Shown here: one piece after another, positions 55,721-64,000 of the stretch
How the letters are laid out: each line of letters begins with the position of its first letter
How positions within the stretch are numbered: the first letter of the stretch is position 1
Assembly (NCBI RefSeq): GCF_000189275.1
Contig: NZ_AEVT01000093.1
Span: forward strand, 1-64,000
Source of the DNA: Vibrio sinaloensis DSM 21326
Lineage (GTDB): Bacteria > Pseudomonadota > Gammaproteobacteria > Enterobacterales > Vibrionaceae
Direction of reading: 5' to 3'
DNA length: 64,000 nucleotides
Notes under the pieces: model-generated
Told to the model about the DNA's origin: nothing
Databases searched by the model: none
The model's input: only the letters and a program-made list of their open reading frames with translations
Translations under genes and position numbers: made by a program

Positions 55721-58600
55721 CTACTGAATATCCAGTTTATCGAGTAGCGATGGGTAGCCCCACCCGTTGACATCGACCTCAACGGGTTCGCCAGTCAGGT
55801 ATTGATACAAGGTAGGCGCTAATGAACCATTAGCTTCACTGACTAATGGCGTTACCTTGTCGCCAATTGGCTCACCCCAAAATCCGATGAAGGCATCTTT
55901 CTCTAGGTAGCTCTCACCAGCGTGTCGACCCGGTACTTTAGTGTTGTAGCCTATCCCTTCAGCTGGGAAAAGGTTAATGGTGCCAGCGCGGTCTTCTGCA
56001 TAAAGCTGAGCGATTTCAACCACAGAATCTGGCTTTGGCGTGAAACGCGTGAGGTTTTTCCACTCTTCGGCACGGCACCAACTGCTTTGATTATCTTGCG
56101 TTGCTCGGTACAGGCATTTATCCACTAACTGGGCATAGCGTGCGAACTCAGCTTCAGTTGGCTTAGCTAAATAAGGATTTAACACCTGGACTTGCAGCAA
56201 CGTCGTTTGGCCGGAAAGAGAATGGTAGAAAAAGCGATCGCCGCTTCTTATCACTTCTTCGTCCACCCTTTTTCCGTCTCGCGTGGCAATCAAACGAACG
56301 CTGCACGAGGTTTCATCGCACGCGTTTTGGCGAACGGCCATATAATCCAAGCTGGCACCGAGGTATTTGAGCGACTGCTTGATGATGTCTACTGTTTGAC
56401 CTGCTGGCGCATTCAGTGGACGCCACTGAGTTAGCTCTGAATAGATAGGCTGAGTTTGCCAACCTTGGGCTGAGTTGAACATATCTAGCATGAAATTACC
56501 GCCGGCTGTCGATGCGACAACCACATCTATGCCTTTATTGCTCAGGTAGTTCAACGCATTAGTAATTTTCGGTCCTTCTCCCTCGTCAGACGAAATCTTT
56601 TTGATCACTAGCGGGTAGCCAAGCGAAGCTTGCAAAGCTGGGAAAATGGCTTTTTCCGGGTTTAAGGTATGGTAAACAGGGGCAAGACCATGGTCGCCCG
56701 CCATGCCAAATAAGGTGTTCTGGTATACGCCGGCGCGTTGATAAGCTTGTTCCACTTGACCAATCCAATAGTCTAGCCGGTTAAGTTCGCCAGAAGGCAT
56801 GATGATCTCGTCACTGAACGGACCAACAAAGTGAGCAAAGTGATCAGGCCAAGGGTTATAGATCAAGGTGTAATCAGGCATCCCCTTACCATCAAGTTCG
56901 GCGTAACTAGTGAGATCTTGCTCAATTTTCCATTTTCGGGTTAAACGAGTGTAGAAATCCCAACGCGGAATGGATTGATAGCCAGCCAGGTTATCAACCA
57001 GCGTTTGCCTCTTCTTGGTTAGCTCGATTTCGACATCAGCGCGATTGTTCAGCTCTCTTAAGCAGCGCTTCTCGCCAAAGTCCCGCAATGCTTCCCCTGC
57101 GCCTAGGTTAACGAGACCGTCGTAACTGGTATGCGCATTCCAGTCGTACTGGGCGTTACAGTTTAGGGTTTTAAGGTGCATCAAGCGATCGAACATGGTT
57201 TGAACTTGGTTTACTTGCATCAACTTGTCGAGTTGCAAAGCATCATTGCCAAAGAAGTAGTAGGCGCGGTCTTGCTCTCTATCAACAAAGTGAAAGTTAG
57301 GAATCCCGGTGCCTTGCTCGCCGGAAACTTTGGCTCCAGTTTTGATGATGGGCAAGTTACGCACACTGATGGTCGGTGTTGAAGAAATACCGACTCGTGC
57401 AATGGAGTCGCTATGGTCGCGATACAGTCGCTTAAAGAAAGGTAAGTAATGCGGGTCTTTGTAGACTTGCTGAGACAAGATCTCGAGAAAGCGCATGTCT
57501 TGCTGGTGGTCGGGTTGTGATTGAGCAAAACTTGGATCTTGCTTAGAGAGTAAAAGGTGTTGCTGATAGGCGTGCTTTAAGAAAGGTTTGTCCGGGTCAA
57601 CCAGCCCTTCCATTAATCCCTGTTGTAAGCCATCAACGGTAATCTGCACCGCAAAGCGGCGGTTTTGCTGAGATTGTAGAAAATCAATCACTTGCTTAGG
57701 ATCTGAGTCGAAGGCAGTTTGCAGCCATTGATTCAATTTGTGTTGCCGCTCATCACTGAAGACAAACTGGCGATATGCTTTAAGTACATTAAGGCGGACA
57801 AAGTCGATCAAACTGATGGTGATCGCTTGAGCTTTGTTGTTTGGTTTCGCGACGTGCTGTGGCAAACCATCTTGAGCGATTGCCAGAATCGCATTTTTCA
57901 TGTCACCATCATCCATGCCACTTGCAGCTTGACGCAGGATGTTGACGACGATGGGTTGAATCTTGGCAACCAGAGCTAAATCTTGCTCAGAGTCAGTCAG
58001 GTACTGATAACGCTCTGGAAGCGTCTCCATGTCTTGCCATTCGCCAACTTGGAACAGCGCATCATAGACTGTGACCATTGAAGCCATAAATTCGCCATCG
58101 ATTTTCAGACCTTCTTGGTGAGCCTGATCTTTATGATGCTCTTTCTCGACTACAGCGGGTTTATCTTCAAGCGTGAATAAGCTGTGTTCGAAGATACGCA
58201 AGGTTTGTTTATCGTAAACCGTAGTTAAATACTGTTTAAACGCGTCCTCATTGCTTATTCCTGTGTAGCGGTCATAAAACTGGTACAAGAAATAACCGAG
58301 TGGTATCGCGTAAGTAGGGTCAGCAAGTTGCCCCATCACTCTTGCTTTGGTTTTTACATCCAGTGGCAAGGTAGCGAGATAGGCTTCAAGGGTAAGGCCA
58401 CCCAAGGTAAAGAGTGTCATGTCTCGAGCAAAACGGGTCGAGTATGATAAAGAATCAACGACTTGGTTCTTCAATACTTCAGATGAGTTAAACAAACCAC
58501 CAATTAAGGGCGTATTCCCCACTTCGGCTTGGCTGAAGTTTGGGGCTAGCAAGGCTGAGCAAATGGCTAGGCGCAGTGTTTTAGATTGAAACCAACTCAT
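55721..58600 (-). CDS. Large exported alkaline-phosphatase-superfamily hydrolase
   Basis: A 959-residue protein from the ATG at 58600 (AAGGA 9 bases upstream); the frame extends 21 codons farther but lacks a ribosome site. Signal peptide about 1-27. The first 370 residues are helical and unassigned; from about 400 comes a type I phosphodiesterase/nucleotide pyrophosphatase-like domain: ISVRNLPIIKTG near the nucleophile, GIPNFHFVDREQ, PWPDHFAHFVG (metal Asp/His) and MAGDHGLAPVYH (Asp-His). Substrate unknown; probably periplasmic. Confidence 0.75.
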   Translation of the reverse strand: MSWFQSKTLRLAICSALLAPNFSQAEVGNTPLIGGLFNSSEVLKNQVVDSLSYSTRFARDMTLFTLGGLTLEAYLATLPLDVKTKARVMGQLADPTYAIPLGYFLYQFYDRYTGISNEDAFKQYLTTVYDKQTLRIFEHSLFTLEDKPAVVEKEHHKDQAHQEGLKIDGEFMASMVTVYDALFQVGEWQDMETLPERYQYLTDSEQDLALVAKIQPIVVNILRQAASGMDDGDMKNAILAIAQDGLPQHVAKPNNKAQAITISLIDFVRLNVLKAYRQFVFSDERQHKLNQWLQTAFDSDPKQVIDFLQSQQNRRFAVQITVDGLQQGLMEGLVDPDKPFLKHAYQQHLLLSKQDPSFAQSQPDHQQDMRFLEILSQQVYKDPHYLPFFKRLYRDHSDSIARVGISSTPTISVRNLPIIKTGAKVSGEQGTGIPNFHFVDREQDRAYYFFGNDALQLDKLMQVNQVQTMFDRLMHLKTLNCNAQYDWNAHTSYDGLVNLGAGEALRDFGEKRCLRELNNRADVEIELTKKRQTLVDNLAGYQSIPRWDFYTRLTRKWKIEQDLTSYAELDGKGMPDYTLIYNPWPDHFAHFVGPFSDEIIMPSGELNRLDYWIGQVEQAYQRAGVYQNTLFGMAGDHGLAPVYHTLNPEKAIFPALQASLGYPLVIKKISSDEGEGPKITNALNYLSNKGIDVVVASTAGGNFMLDMFNSAQGWQTQPIYSELTQWRPLNAPAGQTVDIIKQSLKYLGASLDYMAVRQNACDETSCSVRLIATRDGKRVDEEVIRSGDRFFYHSLSGQTTLLQVQVLNPYLAKPTEAEFARYAQLVDKCLYRATQDNQSSWCRAEEWKNLTRFTPKPDSVVEIAQLYAEDRAGTINLFPAEGIGYNTKVPGRHAGESYLEKDAFIGFWGEPIGDKVTPLVSEANGSLAPTLYQYLTGEPVEVDVNGWGYPSLLDKLDIQ

Positions 58601-58965
58601 TGAAACTATTCCTTTTGTCCATGTTCTAGCCATTGTGACATCTCTGCCTGAGAGTGCAATCATCTATCTTTAGTCAGCCGTGGCTTCTGCGTTGTTTGAT
58701 TGACCTATTTATCCAACCTCAAACGGAAGAATCGCACAGTTATATAAAACTGATGTGTTTTTTGAGTGTCTTCGCAAATTTTTCTTGTCCTTTATTTGTT
58801 TCGTAAATTTACATCGCGAATTTTGATTTGGAAGATATTTACCTGGTGAATAAGTTGTTATGTTTGCGACCTGCTCGCAACTGCAATGTAACTGAATGCG
58901 TAGGTCTTGCACTGTCATCTGCTGTTGCACTCAACGGGACTCGTTCAACTCAACGGAGAAATGAT
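58601..58965. other. Divergent promoter region, phosphatase and lipoprotein genes
   Basis: 365 bases. A small inverted repeat TTGCGA-CCTGC-TCGCAA (58864-58880) stands before the lipoprotein gene. An in-frame extension of the lipoprotein frame to 58828 is not likely coding. Confidence 0.45.
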
Positions 58966-61533
58966 ATGAACACTCAACGTTCAATTCTGGCTATAGCCAT
59001 CGCGGTTGGTTTATCCGCCTGTGGTGGTGGAGGTTCAGGCTCAGACACCAATAATGGTTCTGACGCTAGTTCATCCTATACGGCACGCGCGGCTGATGGT
59101 TATTTAGAAGGTGCAGTTGCCTGTTTGGATTTAAATGGAAACAAAGCATGTGACGATGATGAGCCTTCCGCCGTGACCGACGAGAATGGTGAGTTCACGA
59201 TAACAGGTTTAACCCAAGCTCAGAAACAAAATGGCGTTGTGGTGATTGAGATTGTTCCAGGACAAACGGTTGACCAAGACAACCCGGGTGTTCCGCTAAC
59301 CAAAGCTTACACACTGACCGCGCCTCCAGGCTCTGAATTTATTAGCCCGCTCACGACACTAGTACAAAATGAGGTCGAGAAAGGGCGCTCTGTTGATGAA
59401 GCGAAAGCCGTCGTTAAATCCCAACTCGGCAGCTTAGGTGCAGACATTGATCTTGACGAAGACTATGTACAAGCCAAAGTGTCCAACTCGATGAGTGAAG
59501 CGGAGCGAGACGCTTATGCCGAATTACATAAAGTTGCTCAAGTTGCTGCCAGTGTTATGGCGAATATTACCGATTCGCTAGATGCTGCTGAAGGGGGTAT
59601 TGAAGAAGATGAGTTAAAAGAGCTTATCGTCGAACAAGTGTTAAAGATTGTTGAGGATGCGCTGACTGCAATAGGCAATGCGGGGGATGACTTTGACATT
59701 GACGATATCGTTGATAATTTGCCTTTGGATCTAACGCAAGAGAACTTAAAAGATAAACTCGATGAGTTAGAGGCGGTAAAAGAGGCTGAAGACATCGACT
59801 TTAAGCAAGCATTGGAATCTGACCAGCTCGCTTGGTTTGACAGTTATGAACCGGACGATATGGCGCAACAGTTCAGTTACGGCTTGGTTCAGCTAGATGG
59901 TGAAGGTCAGTTTATTGAACGAGAGTATGAGTTTGATTATCAAACCCAAAGCTTCCTTCTTCAAGGCGGCGATGATCAAGAACGCCAAATGATCCTGTCA
60001 GAGAATGGCTGGGTGGCGTCAGACTATTCAGTCGTTGCTATTAACGCTCAAGATGATGGGAGTGTGATATTCGAAAAAGCAGTGCCAGAACTCAACGAAC
60101 AAATTTCAGCCGATAGAATTAACATCAGCAATCTGAATGTAAGGGAGTTGATTGCCGATTCCGACGACACTGCGGCATGGGCTCATTACATTGACGACTC
60201 CTTAGTGTTCCCAACGAACAGTGTGGCATACAAAGTTGAAGCTGAGCTGGTGGCTGAGGGTTACTACAGTTTCGACCAAGGTGACTGGTGTGAGAAAGAT
60301 CCAACCGACCGTTATGAGACGCTGGGAAATATGTGTAATGGCATCAGCGCTTACACTGTGAATGGTGATACTTGGTTAAGCACGCTTGATTCTACCGTTG
60401 CCCAAGATGCGTCAGACCGCTCAGGGACGAACAATACGACTGATTTGATCCCGATGGCGGGCGCCACTATGGGTATAATCTTTGTTCAGTTGCTTGAAAG
60501 TGGTGAGGCGGTTTACTACTTAGATGCTGGGGAAAAGGACAGCCTAACTAAGTATGACGAGCTAGGTGACTGGCAAGACATTGAGCATAATGGTCAAACA
60601 CTGCGTGAGATTACGTTACCAGACTCGATTGCCGAGCAAACCACGTGGAGTAACTTTAACGATGAAGATAACGCCTTGTATCTAGCCCGTTACGGAGAGT
60701 ATCTCCGCGTGGCTTGGTATATCGAGGATGATTATGCGGAGGGTGAAGAGCTCTTGTTTGGTCAATCGGCAGCACAGTTTGTTATTGATAGCTTTCAGCC
60801 AATGAACCTTGCGACTTGTTTAGCATCACTACCAGATGCAGGCTATGAGAAGCAAGTTGGTGATATTTGGCAGCAGAATGTCGAACGTTCAGTGCCATGG
60901 GCTAATGAGGGGAACCCAACCAGCTGGCGTTACGTGCTTGAGCATATGGGCGATAATTTCTCGTGGTTAACCGATGAGTCGACTCAGGTCACCGATCTAC
61001 CAGAGCAATTGTCTGGTGGCGCACTGACTCAAACTGTAATTCGCGCTTACGATGCGAGTAATACGATTGCATTTGTCGAGAAACAGTATGAAGACCAAGA
61101 TCATTACTATGGTCAAGCCGGACGTGGTGAAGACAACAGCAACTGGGGCAGTGTAAAAGTCATCTTGCCAACACCTGTTAAAAAATCTGAGTTGTTGCTG
61201 GGTAAAACCGTTATGCATGAGGATGCTGCTATTGCTAGTTTAAGTGATGTGACATCAGCAGAAGCGCCAACATCCGTAGACGCAGTGCAGAGACAGCACT
61301 TTACCTATACTCAGCAATTCTTAGGTAAACGCAACGTTGAAGTGGAGTCTGGCGAGTACGAAGTGTGTCAGGTTGTTAATTTTACGTACTGGGGTGAAGG
61401 CTCTGGTCACTATGAGACGGATACGAGCCTTGTCTGGCTAAATAACCGTGGCGTGGTTAAGCAGTTGCGAGATGAACCATCATGGGGAGCGAAGATCGAA
61501 CTGGAAGTAGAATCTATGCCTGAGATTAACTAA
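58966..61533 (+). CDS. Large lipoprotein, unrecognised
   Basis: An 855-residue acidic protein from the ATG at 58966, preceded by GGAGAA. Lipoprotein signal with Cys at about residue 20 (VGLSACGGGGSGS), a Ser/Gly/Asp linker, then a carboxypeptidase-regulatory-like segment YLEGAVACLDLNGNKACDDDEP, TDENGEFTITGL (about 45-90), then an alpha-helical region to about 300, and an unassigned beta-rich remainder with aromatic repeats. Probably on the outer membrane surface. It shares the gap with the phosphatase gene divergently, so they may act together; inferred. Confidence 0.7.
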   Translation: MNTQRSILAIAIAVGLSACGGGGSGSDTNNGSDASSSYTARAADGYLEGAVACLDLNGNKACDDDEPSAVTDENGEFTITGLTQAQKQNGVVVIEIVPGQTVDQDNPGVPLTKAYTLTAPPGSEFISPLTTLVQNEVEKGRSVDEAKAVVKSQLGSLGADIDLDEDYVQAKVSNSMSEAERDAYAELHKVAQVAASVMANITDSLDAAEGGIEEDELKELIVEQVLKIVEDALTAIGNAGDDFDIDDIVDNLPLDLTQENLKDKLDELEAVKEAEDIDFKQALESDQLAWFDSYEPDDMAQQFSYGLVQLDGEGQFIEREYEFDYQTQSFLLQGGDDQERQMILSENGWVASDYSVVAINAQDDGSVIFEKAVPELNEQISADRINISNLNVRELIADSDDTAAWAHYIDDSLVFPTNSVAYKVEAELVAEGYYSFDQGDWCEKDPTDRYETLGNMCNGISAYTVNGDTWLSTLDSTVAQDASDRSGTNNTTDLIPMAGATMGIIFVQLLESGEAVYYLDAGEKDSLTKYDELGDWQDIEHNGQTLREITLPDSIAEQTTWSNFNDEDNALYLARYGEYLRVAWYIEDDYAEGEELLFGQSAAQFVIDSFQPMNLATCLASLPDAGYEKQVGDIWQQNVERSVPWANEGNPTSWRYVLEHMGDNFSWLTDESTQVTDLPEQLSGGALTQTVIRAYDASNTIAFVEKQYEDQDHYYGQAGRGEDNSNWGSVKVILPTPVKKSELLLGKTVMHEDAAIASLSDVTSAEAPTSVDAVQRQHFTYTQQFLGKRNVEVESGEYEVCQVVNFTYWGEGSGHYETDTSLVWLNNRGVVKQLRDEPSWGAKIELEVESMPEIN

Positions 61534-61562
61534 TTCCCTTTGAGCTCAAATTTGTGAAAACA

Positions 61563-61593
61563 AAAAAGCGCAGCTGAGTTTAGCTGCGCTTTT
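61563..61593. terminator. Bidirectional terminator between lipoprotein gene and malT
   Basis: AAAAGCGCAGCT (61564-61575) / AGCTGCGCTTTT (61582-61593), 6-base loop, 30 bases after the lipoprotein stop and 15 bases after the malT stop. Confidence 0.88.
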
Positions 61594-61608
61594 CTCGTTT
61601 CTGGAGGT

Positions 61609-64000
61609 TTAATAGCCCATTAATTGCAATAAGTTTTCAGCTGTTTTGATTGCTTCTTTGCGGTTGGCAATATTCAGCTTCTGATACAAATTGCGAATAT
61701 GAGTTTTAATGGTCGTACCGGCTACATCAAGCTCCTGAGCAATTTGTTCGTTGCTAAAACCTGAATAAATCAACCCCAACACTTGCCACTCACGTTGAGT
61801 CAATGGACTCGTTCGTACCAGCTCCGGAATATTAGGGTGGTTAACCAACTTTTCGACAAACTCTTCATCAAAGTGAACCGAGCGACTACGCTGGGTTGTA
61901 GAGATGTCTTTGAGAAGTTGCTGAGCTCGATGGCGCTCAAGATCACCCAGCTCAGTTTTGTGGTTCAGCTTCTCGAGTATGTGGCCAATTTTTGCGCCAT
62001 CGACAAGGAAGTTACCCAGCATACCCGTTTGGTTGGTTAGGGCTAACGCTTGCTTTAATCGCTCACGCGCTGTCTCTTCATCTTGCTGAGAGATGGCTAG
62101 GACCGCTTCAACGATCAAGTTACGATTGGTATCCGTCAGTAAGTCTTTCGCTTGAGCTTCTTGTTGCAAGAAGGCCAGCGTCTCTCCGGCTTTATCAAAC
62201 TGTTCAAGCGCAATTTGAGCCCGAGCAATATTACGCCATTGAAGTTGGGTAAAGTGATTGCATGCTCGCTCTGGCCTCACCGTGGTCTCTAGCCATTGCT
62301 GCAGAGAGTCAAGGTCGCCCCGGGCTTGCCAGAATAGGATCAACGACAGAGAAGCATTCGCAGTCCAATCAACGTGATAGGTAGATTGCTTAAGAAGATG
62401 AACGATCTGCTCAATGAACTTACCGGCTTTATCTAACTCACCGCGGCCAATGGCAATGCGGGCTAGCATGGAATAACTATGTAAGTGCTTACTTGGACTA
62501 TGATGCCCTAGGATATCCAGTCCTTTGTAAGCGCATTCCTCAGCTTCATCCAGTCTGTTCCAGCACCAAAGTATTTGTGCGCGAATACGAAGTAAAAACT
62601 CGTGCAGCGGGACTTGTTGCAACTGTTGCTCTTCAATAAGTTTGAAAGCATTATCCTGAACTTCAAATGCGGCTTGGACATAACCTTGAGCAATCAGGAT
62701 CTCACTTTGTTGCAGCATCGCCCACAAAGCTTGGTGGTAAACCTGATATTGACGAGCCAGTTTCTCGGTTTGTTGCATCATTGGCAGTGCGCGGCTCAAG
62801 TGACCAAGAACATGGTTGACTTCGCCAACCACAGAAGTCGCGACAATACGGCTGCGATAGACCGTACTATCAACTTGGCTCAGCGATAATTCTGCCAATT
62901 CTAGTGCCTTTTCAGGCTCGTTTTGGTTGATCGCGACCTGAGCTCTCAAGGCGTTAAATTCGCCCTGCTCCTTTTCATTCAAGACAACGTTGAGTGCTTT
63001 CATCTGTTCGTCTGCTTTGGATAGCAAGTCGCCGACATCGTTGTATCTATGCTGACTTTGCGCTAACCAAGCTTGCAGCATACAGAGTTTGGGTTCGCTG
63101 TAGAGTTGCTCAGGAGCGAGAGTCTCGATCGCTTTTTCGACACTTCTTAGCTCACCGCCATTAAACATTTTCCAACCGTATTGCAGCAAGATATCTGCAA
63201 TTAGCTGGCTGTTCTTTGCTTTTTGCGCATGATGCAAGGCTTGATGTGGCGAGGAAAGTTTCAACCAAGCCTTCGCGGCTGTTTGGTGAAGTCGAGTCTC
63301 TTGTTGTGGGATACGAGCAGAGCGCTCATGGGTCAGAAATTCTGCAAACAGGTTGTGGAAGCGATACCAGTTTTGTTCTCCTTCCAGTGGGTGGATGAAG
63401 AGACCAAAGCGGTTTAGCGATTCGATCATGCTCAGCGCATCATCACGCTCTGTCAGTGTCGATACTAACTCATCGTTGAAGTGATCAAGCACAGAGCACT
63501 GGAGCAAGAACATGCGAGTTTCGGCATCGAGCAAGTCAAACACTTCTTCGACTAGGTAATCCCAAAGGTGGGCATGGCTAAATTCAGAAAATGACTCGGC
63601 AGATTGAGCGAGTGTTTTATGCTGATGCTGTGCTTGCAACGCGATAAGTTGGAGTGCTGACGGCCACCCCTCAACATAGCTACGTAGATTGTCGGCGGTC
63701 GTATCGTCTATACCATCCGCGACTCGCTGGTTAAAGAAACGTGTGGTTTCTTCGGTATCAAAGGCCAACAGCTCGTTACCGATTTCAATCATCAGATCTC
63801 GCACGCGAAGGTTGGCTGTGCCCAAAGGAGGAGCGGCGCGACTGGTGACCACTAAAGTTAGGTTATCTGGCATGTGCTTTAAGAAAAAGCGCATTGCTTC
63901 ATGTATTTCTTCATCATTGATGAGATGGTAATCATCAAGAACAAGGTAACACTCTTGGTGAAATGAAGACATTTCAGAGAAAACTTCGCCAAAAAGTGAA
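61609..64000 (-). CDS. malT: Maltose regulon activator MalT, 5' part beyond the window
   Basis: About 796 residues are visible; the frame continues through the window edge (SLFGEVFSE before the internal Met), so the first roughly 100 residues of the usual about 900 are missing. MalT is a STAND ATPase activated by maltotriose and ATP. Visible: [27 protein letters not shown] (Walker B region), winged and SUPR/TPR-like helical repeats, and C-terminal Lux[53 protein letters not shown]. It would activate maltose genes, none of which are in the window. Confidence 0.92.
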   Translation of the reverse strand, partial: SLFGEVFSEMSSFHQECYLVLDDYHLINDEEIHEAMRFFLKHMPDNLTLVVTSRAAPPLGTANLRVRDLMIEIGNELLAFDTEETTRFFNQRVADGIDDTTADNLRSYVEGWPSALQLIALQAQHQHKTLAQSAESFSEFSHAHLWDYLVEEVFDLLDAETRMFLLQCSVLDHFNDELVSTLTERDDALSMIESLNRFGLFIHPLEGEQNWYRFHNLFAEFLTHERSARIPQQETRLHQTAAKAWLKLSSPHQALHHAQKAKNSQLIADILLQYGWKMFNGGELRSVEKAIETLAPEQLYSEPKLCMLQAWLAQSQHRYNDVGDLLSKADEQMKALNVVLNEKEQGEFNALRAQVAINQNEPEKALELAELSLSQVDSTVYRSRIVATSVVGEVNHVLGHLSRALPMMQQTEKLARQYQVYHQALWAMLQQSEILIAQGYVQAAFEVQDNAFKLIEEQQLQQVPLHEFLLRIRAQILWCWNRLDEAEECAYKGLDILGHHSPSKHLHSYSMLARIAIGRGELDKAGKFIEQIVHLLKQSTYHVDWTANASLSLILFWQARGDLDSLQQWLETTVRPERACNHFTQLQWRNIARAQIALEQFDKAGETLAFLQQEAQAKDLLTDTNRNLIVEAVLAISQQDEETARERLKQALALTNQTGMLGNFLVDGAKIGHILEKLNHKTELGDLERHRAQQLLKDISTTQRSRSVHFDEEFVEKLVNHPNIPELVRTSPLTQREWQVLGLIYSGFSNEQIAQELDVAGTTIKTHIRNLYQKLNIANRKEAIKTAENLLQLMGY

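Noticed and set aside
58828..58965. 46-codon N-terminal extension of the lipoprotein frame
   Set aside because: It has no ribosome site and would bury the lipoprotein signal that begins at 58966.
1..64000. Mobile elements, CRISPR arrays, tRNA or rRNA genes
   Set aside because: I looked for transposase-like frames, terminal repeats, regular direct repeats and cloverleaf or rRNA sequences and saw none.

Overview
This window looks like a chromosomal segment from a marine gammaproteobacterium, most probably a Vibrio. The grounds are the family mix (YibL, MalT, LysE, three methyl-accepting chemotaxis proteins, GGDxxSGxG-free housekeeping genes with moderate GC content) and the malT gene with a yibL-like gene nearby. 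In V. cholerae malT lies on chromosome II, so a secondary-chromosome position is possible but is only an inference. I saw no rRNA, tRNA, CRISPR array, insertion sequence, integrase or phage gene.

Positions 1-11207 form an assorted accessory region. It holds a truncated secreted zinc-protease-like lipoprotein, DUF6506 and DUF3626 proteins, a LysE exporter, a secreted SnoaL-like protein paired with an exported alpha/beta hydrolase, an ankyrin protein, an old-yellow-enzyme reductase next to its LysR regulator, a second alpha/beta hydrolase behind a long operator palindrome, a CobW/ZigA-type GTPase behind a probable Zur box, a second LysR regulator, and an NAD-binding protein.

Positions 11246-47126 are one nearly complete purine-to-ammonia catabolic island. 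Entry is by three NCS2-family permeases (12765, 14323, 35464). Guanine is deaminated by GuaD (39837) and xanthine oxidised by XdhAB with its maturase XdhC (41215-45917). 8-Oxoguanine deaminase (11246) yields urate directly. Urate then passes through PuuD (membrane urate oxidase fused to cytochrome c), UraH, UraD, PuuE, Alc and AllA to glyoxylate plus urea. Urea made here or imported by UrtABCDE is hydrolysed by urease (UreDABC-EJFG, with the nickel permease UreJ). A GntR/FCD repressor gene (46329) ends the island. A 10-bp palindrome, TTGTATACAA, recurs in front of uraH, puuE, the xanthine permease, xdhA and (one mismatch) the gntR gene itself, so the island appears to be one regulon. It also contains a dCache-like chemoreceptor between puuD and urtA, and a periplasmic molybdopterin-fold protein overlapping a hybrid histidine kinase, both candidate purine or urea sensors.

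Positions 47195-64000 hold two more chemoreceptors, a DCC-family thiol protein, a DUF4344 metallopeptidase, a CatB-like hexapeptide acetyltransferase, YibL, an aromatic amino acid permease, a small membrane protein, a very large exported phosphatase/phosphodiesterase, a large lipoprotein, and the 3' part of malT (its start lies beyond the window). The most interesting points are the single-motif purine regulon, the tandem TGACC-N4-GGTCA palindromes in the long xdhA leader, the CobW protein whose CxCC motif is SxSS, and the sensor pair beside the xanthine permease. I did not find a wholly undescribed multi-gene system.
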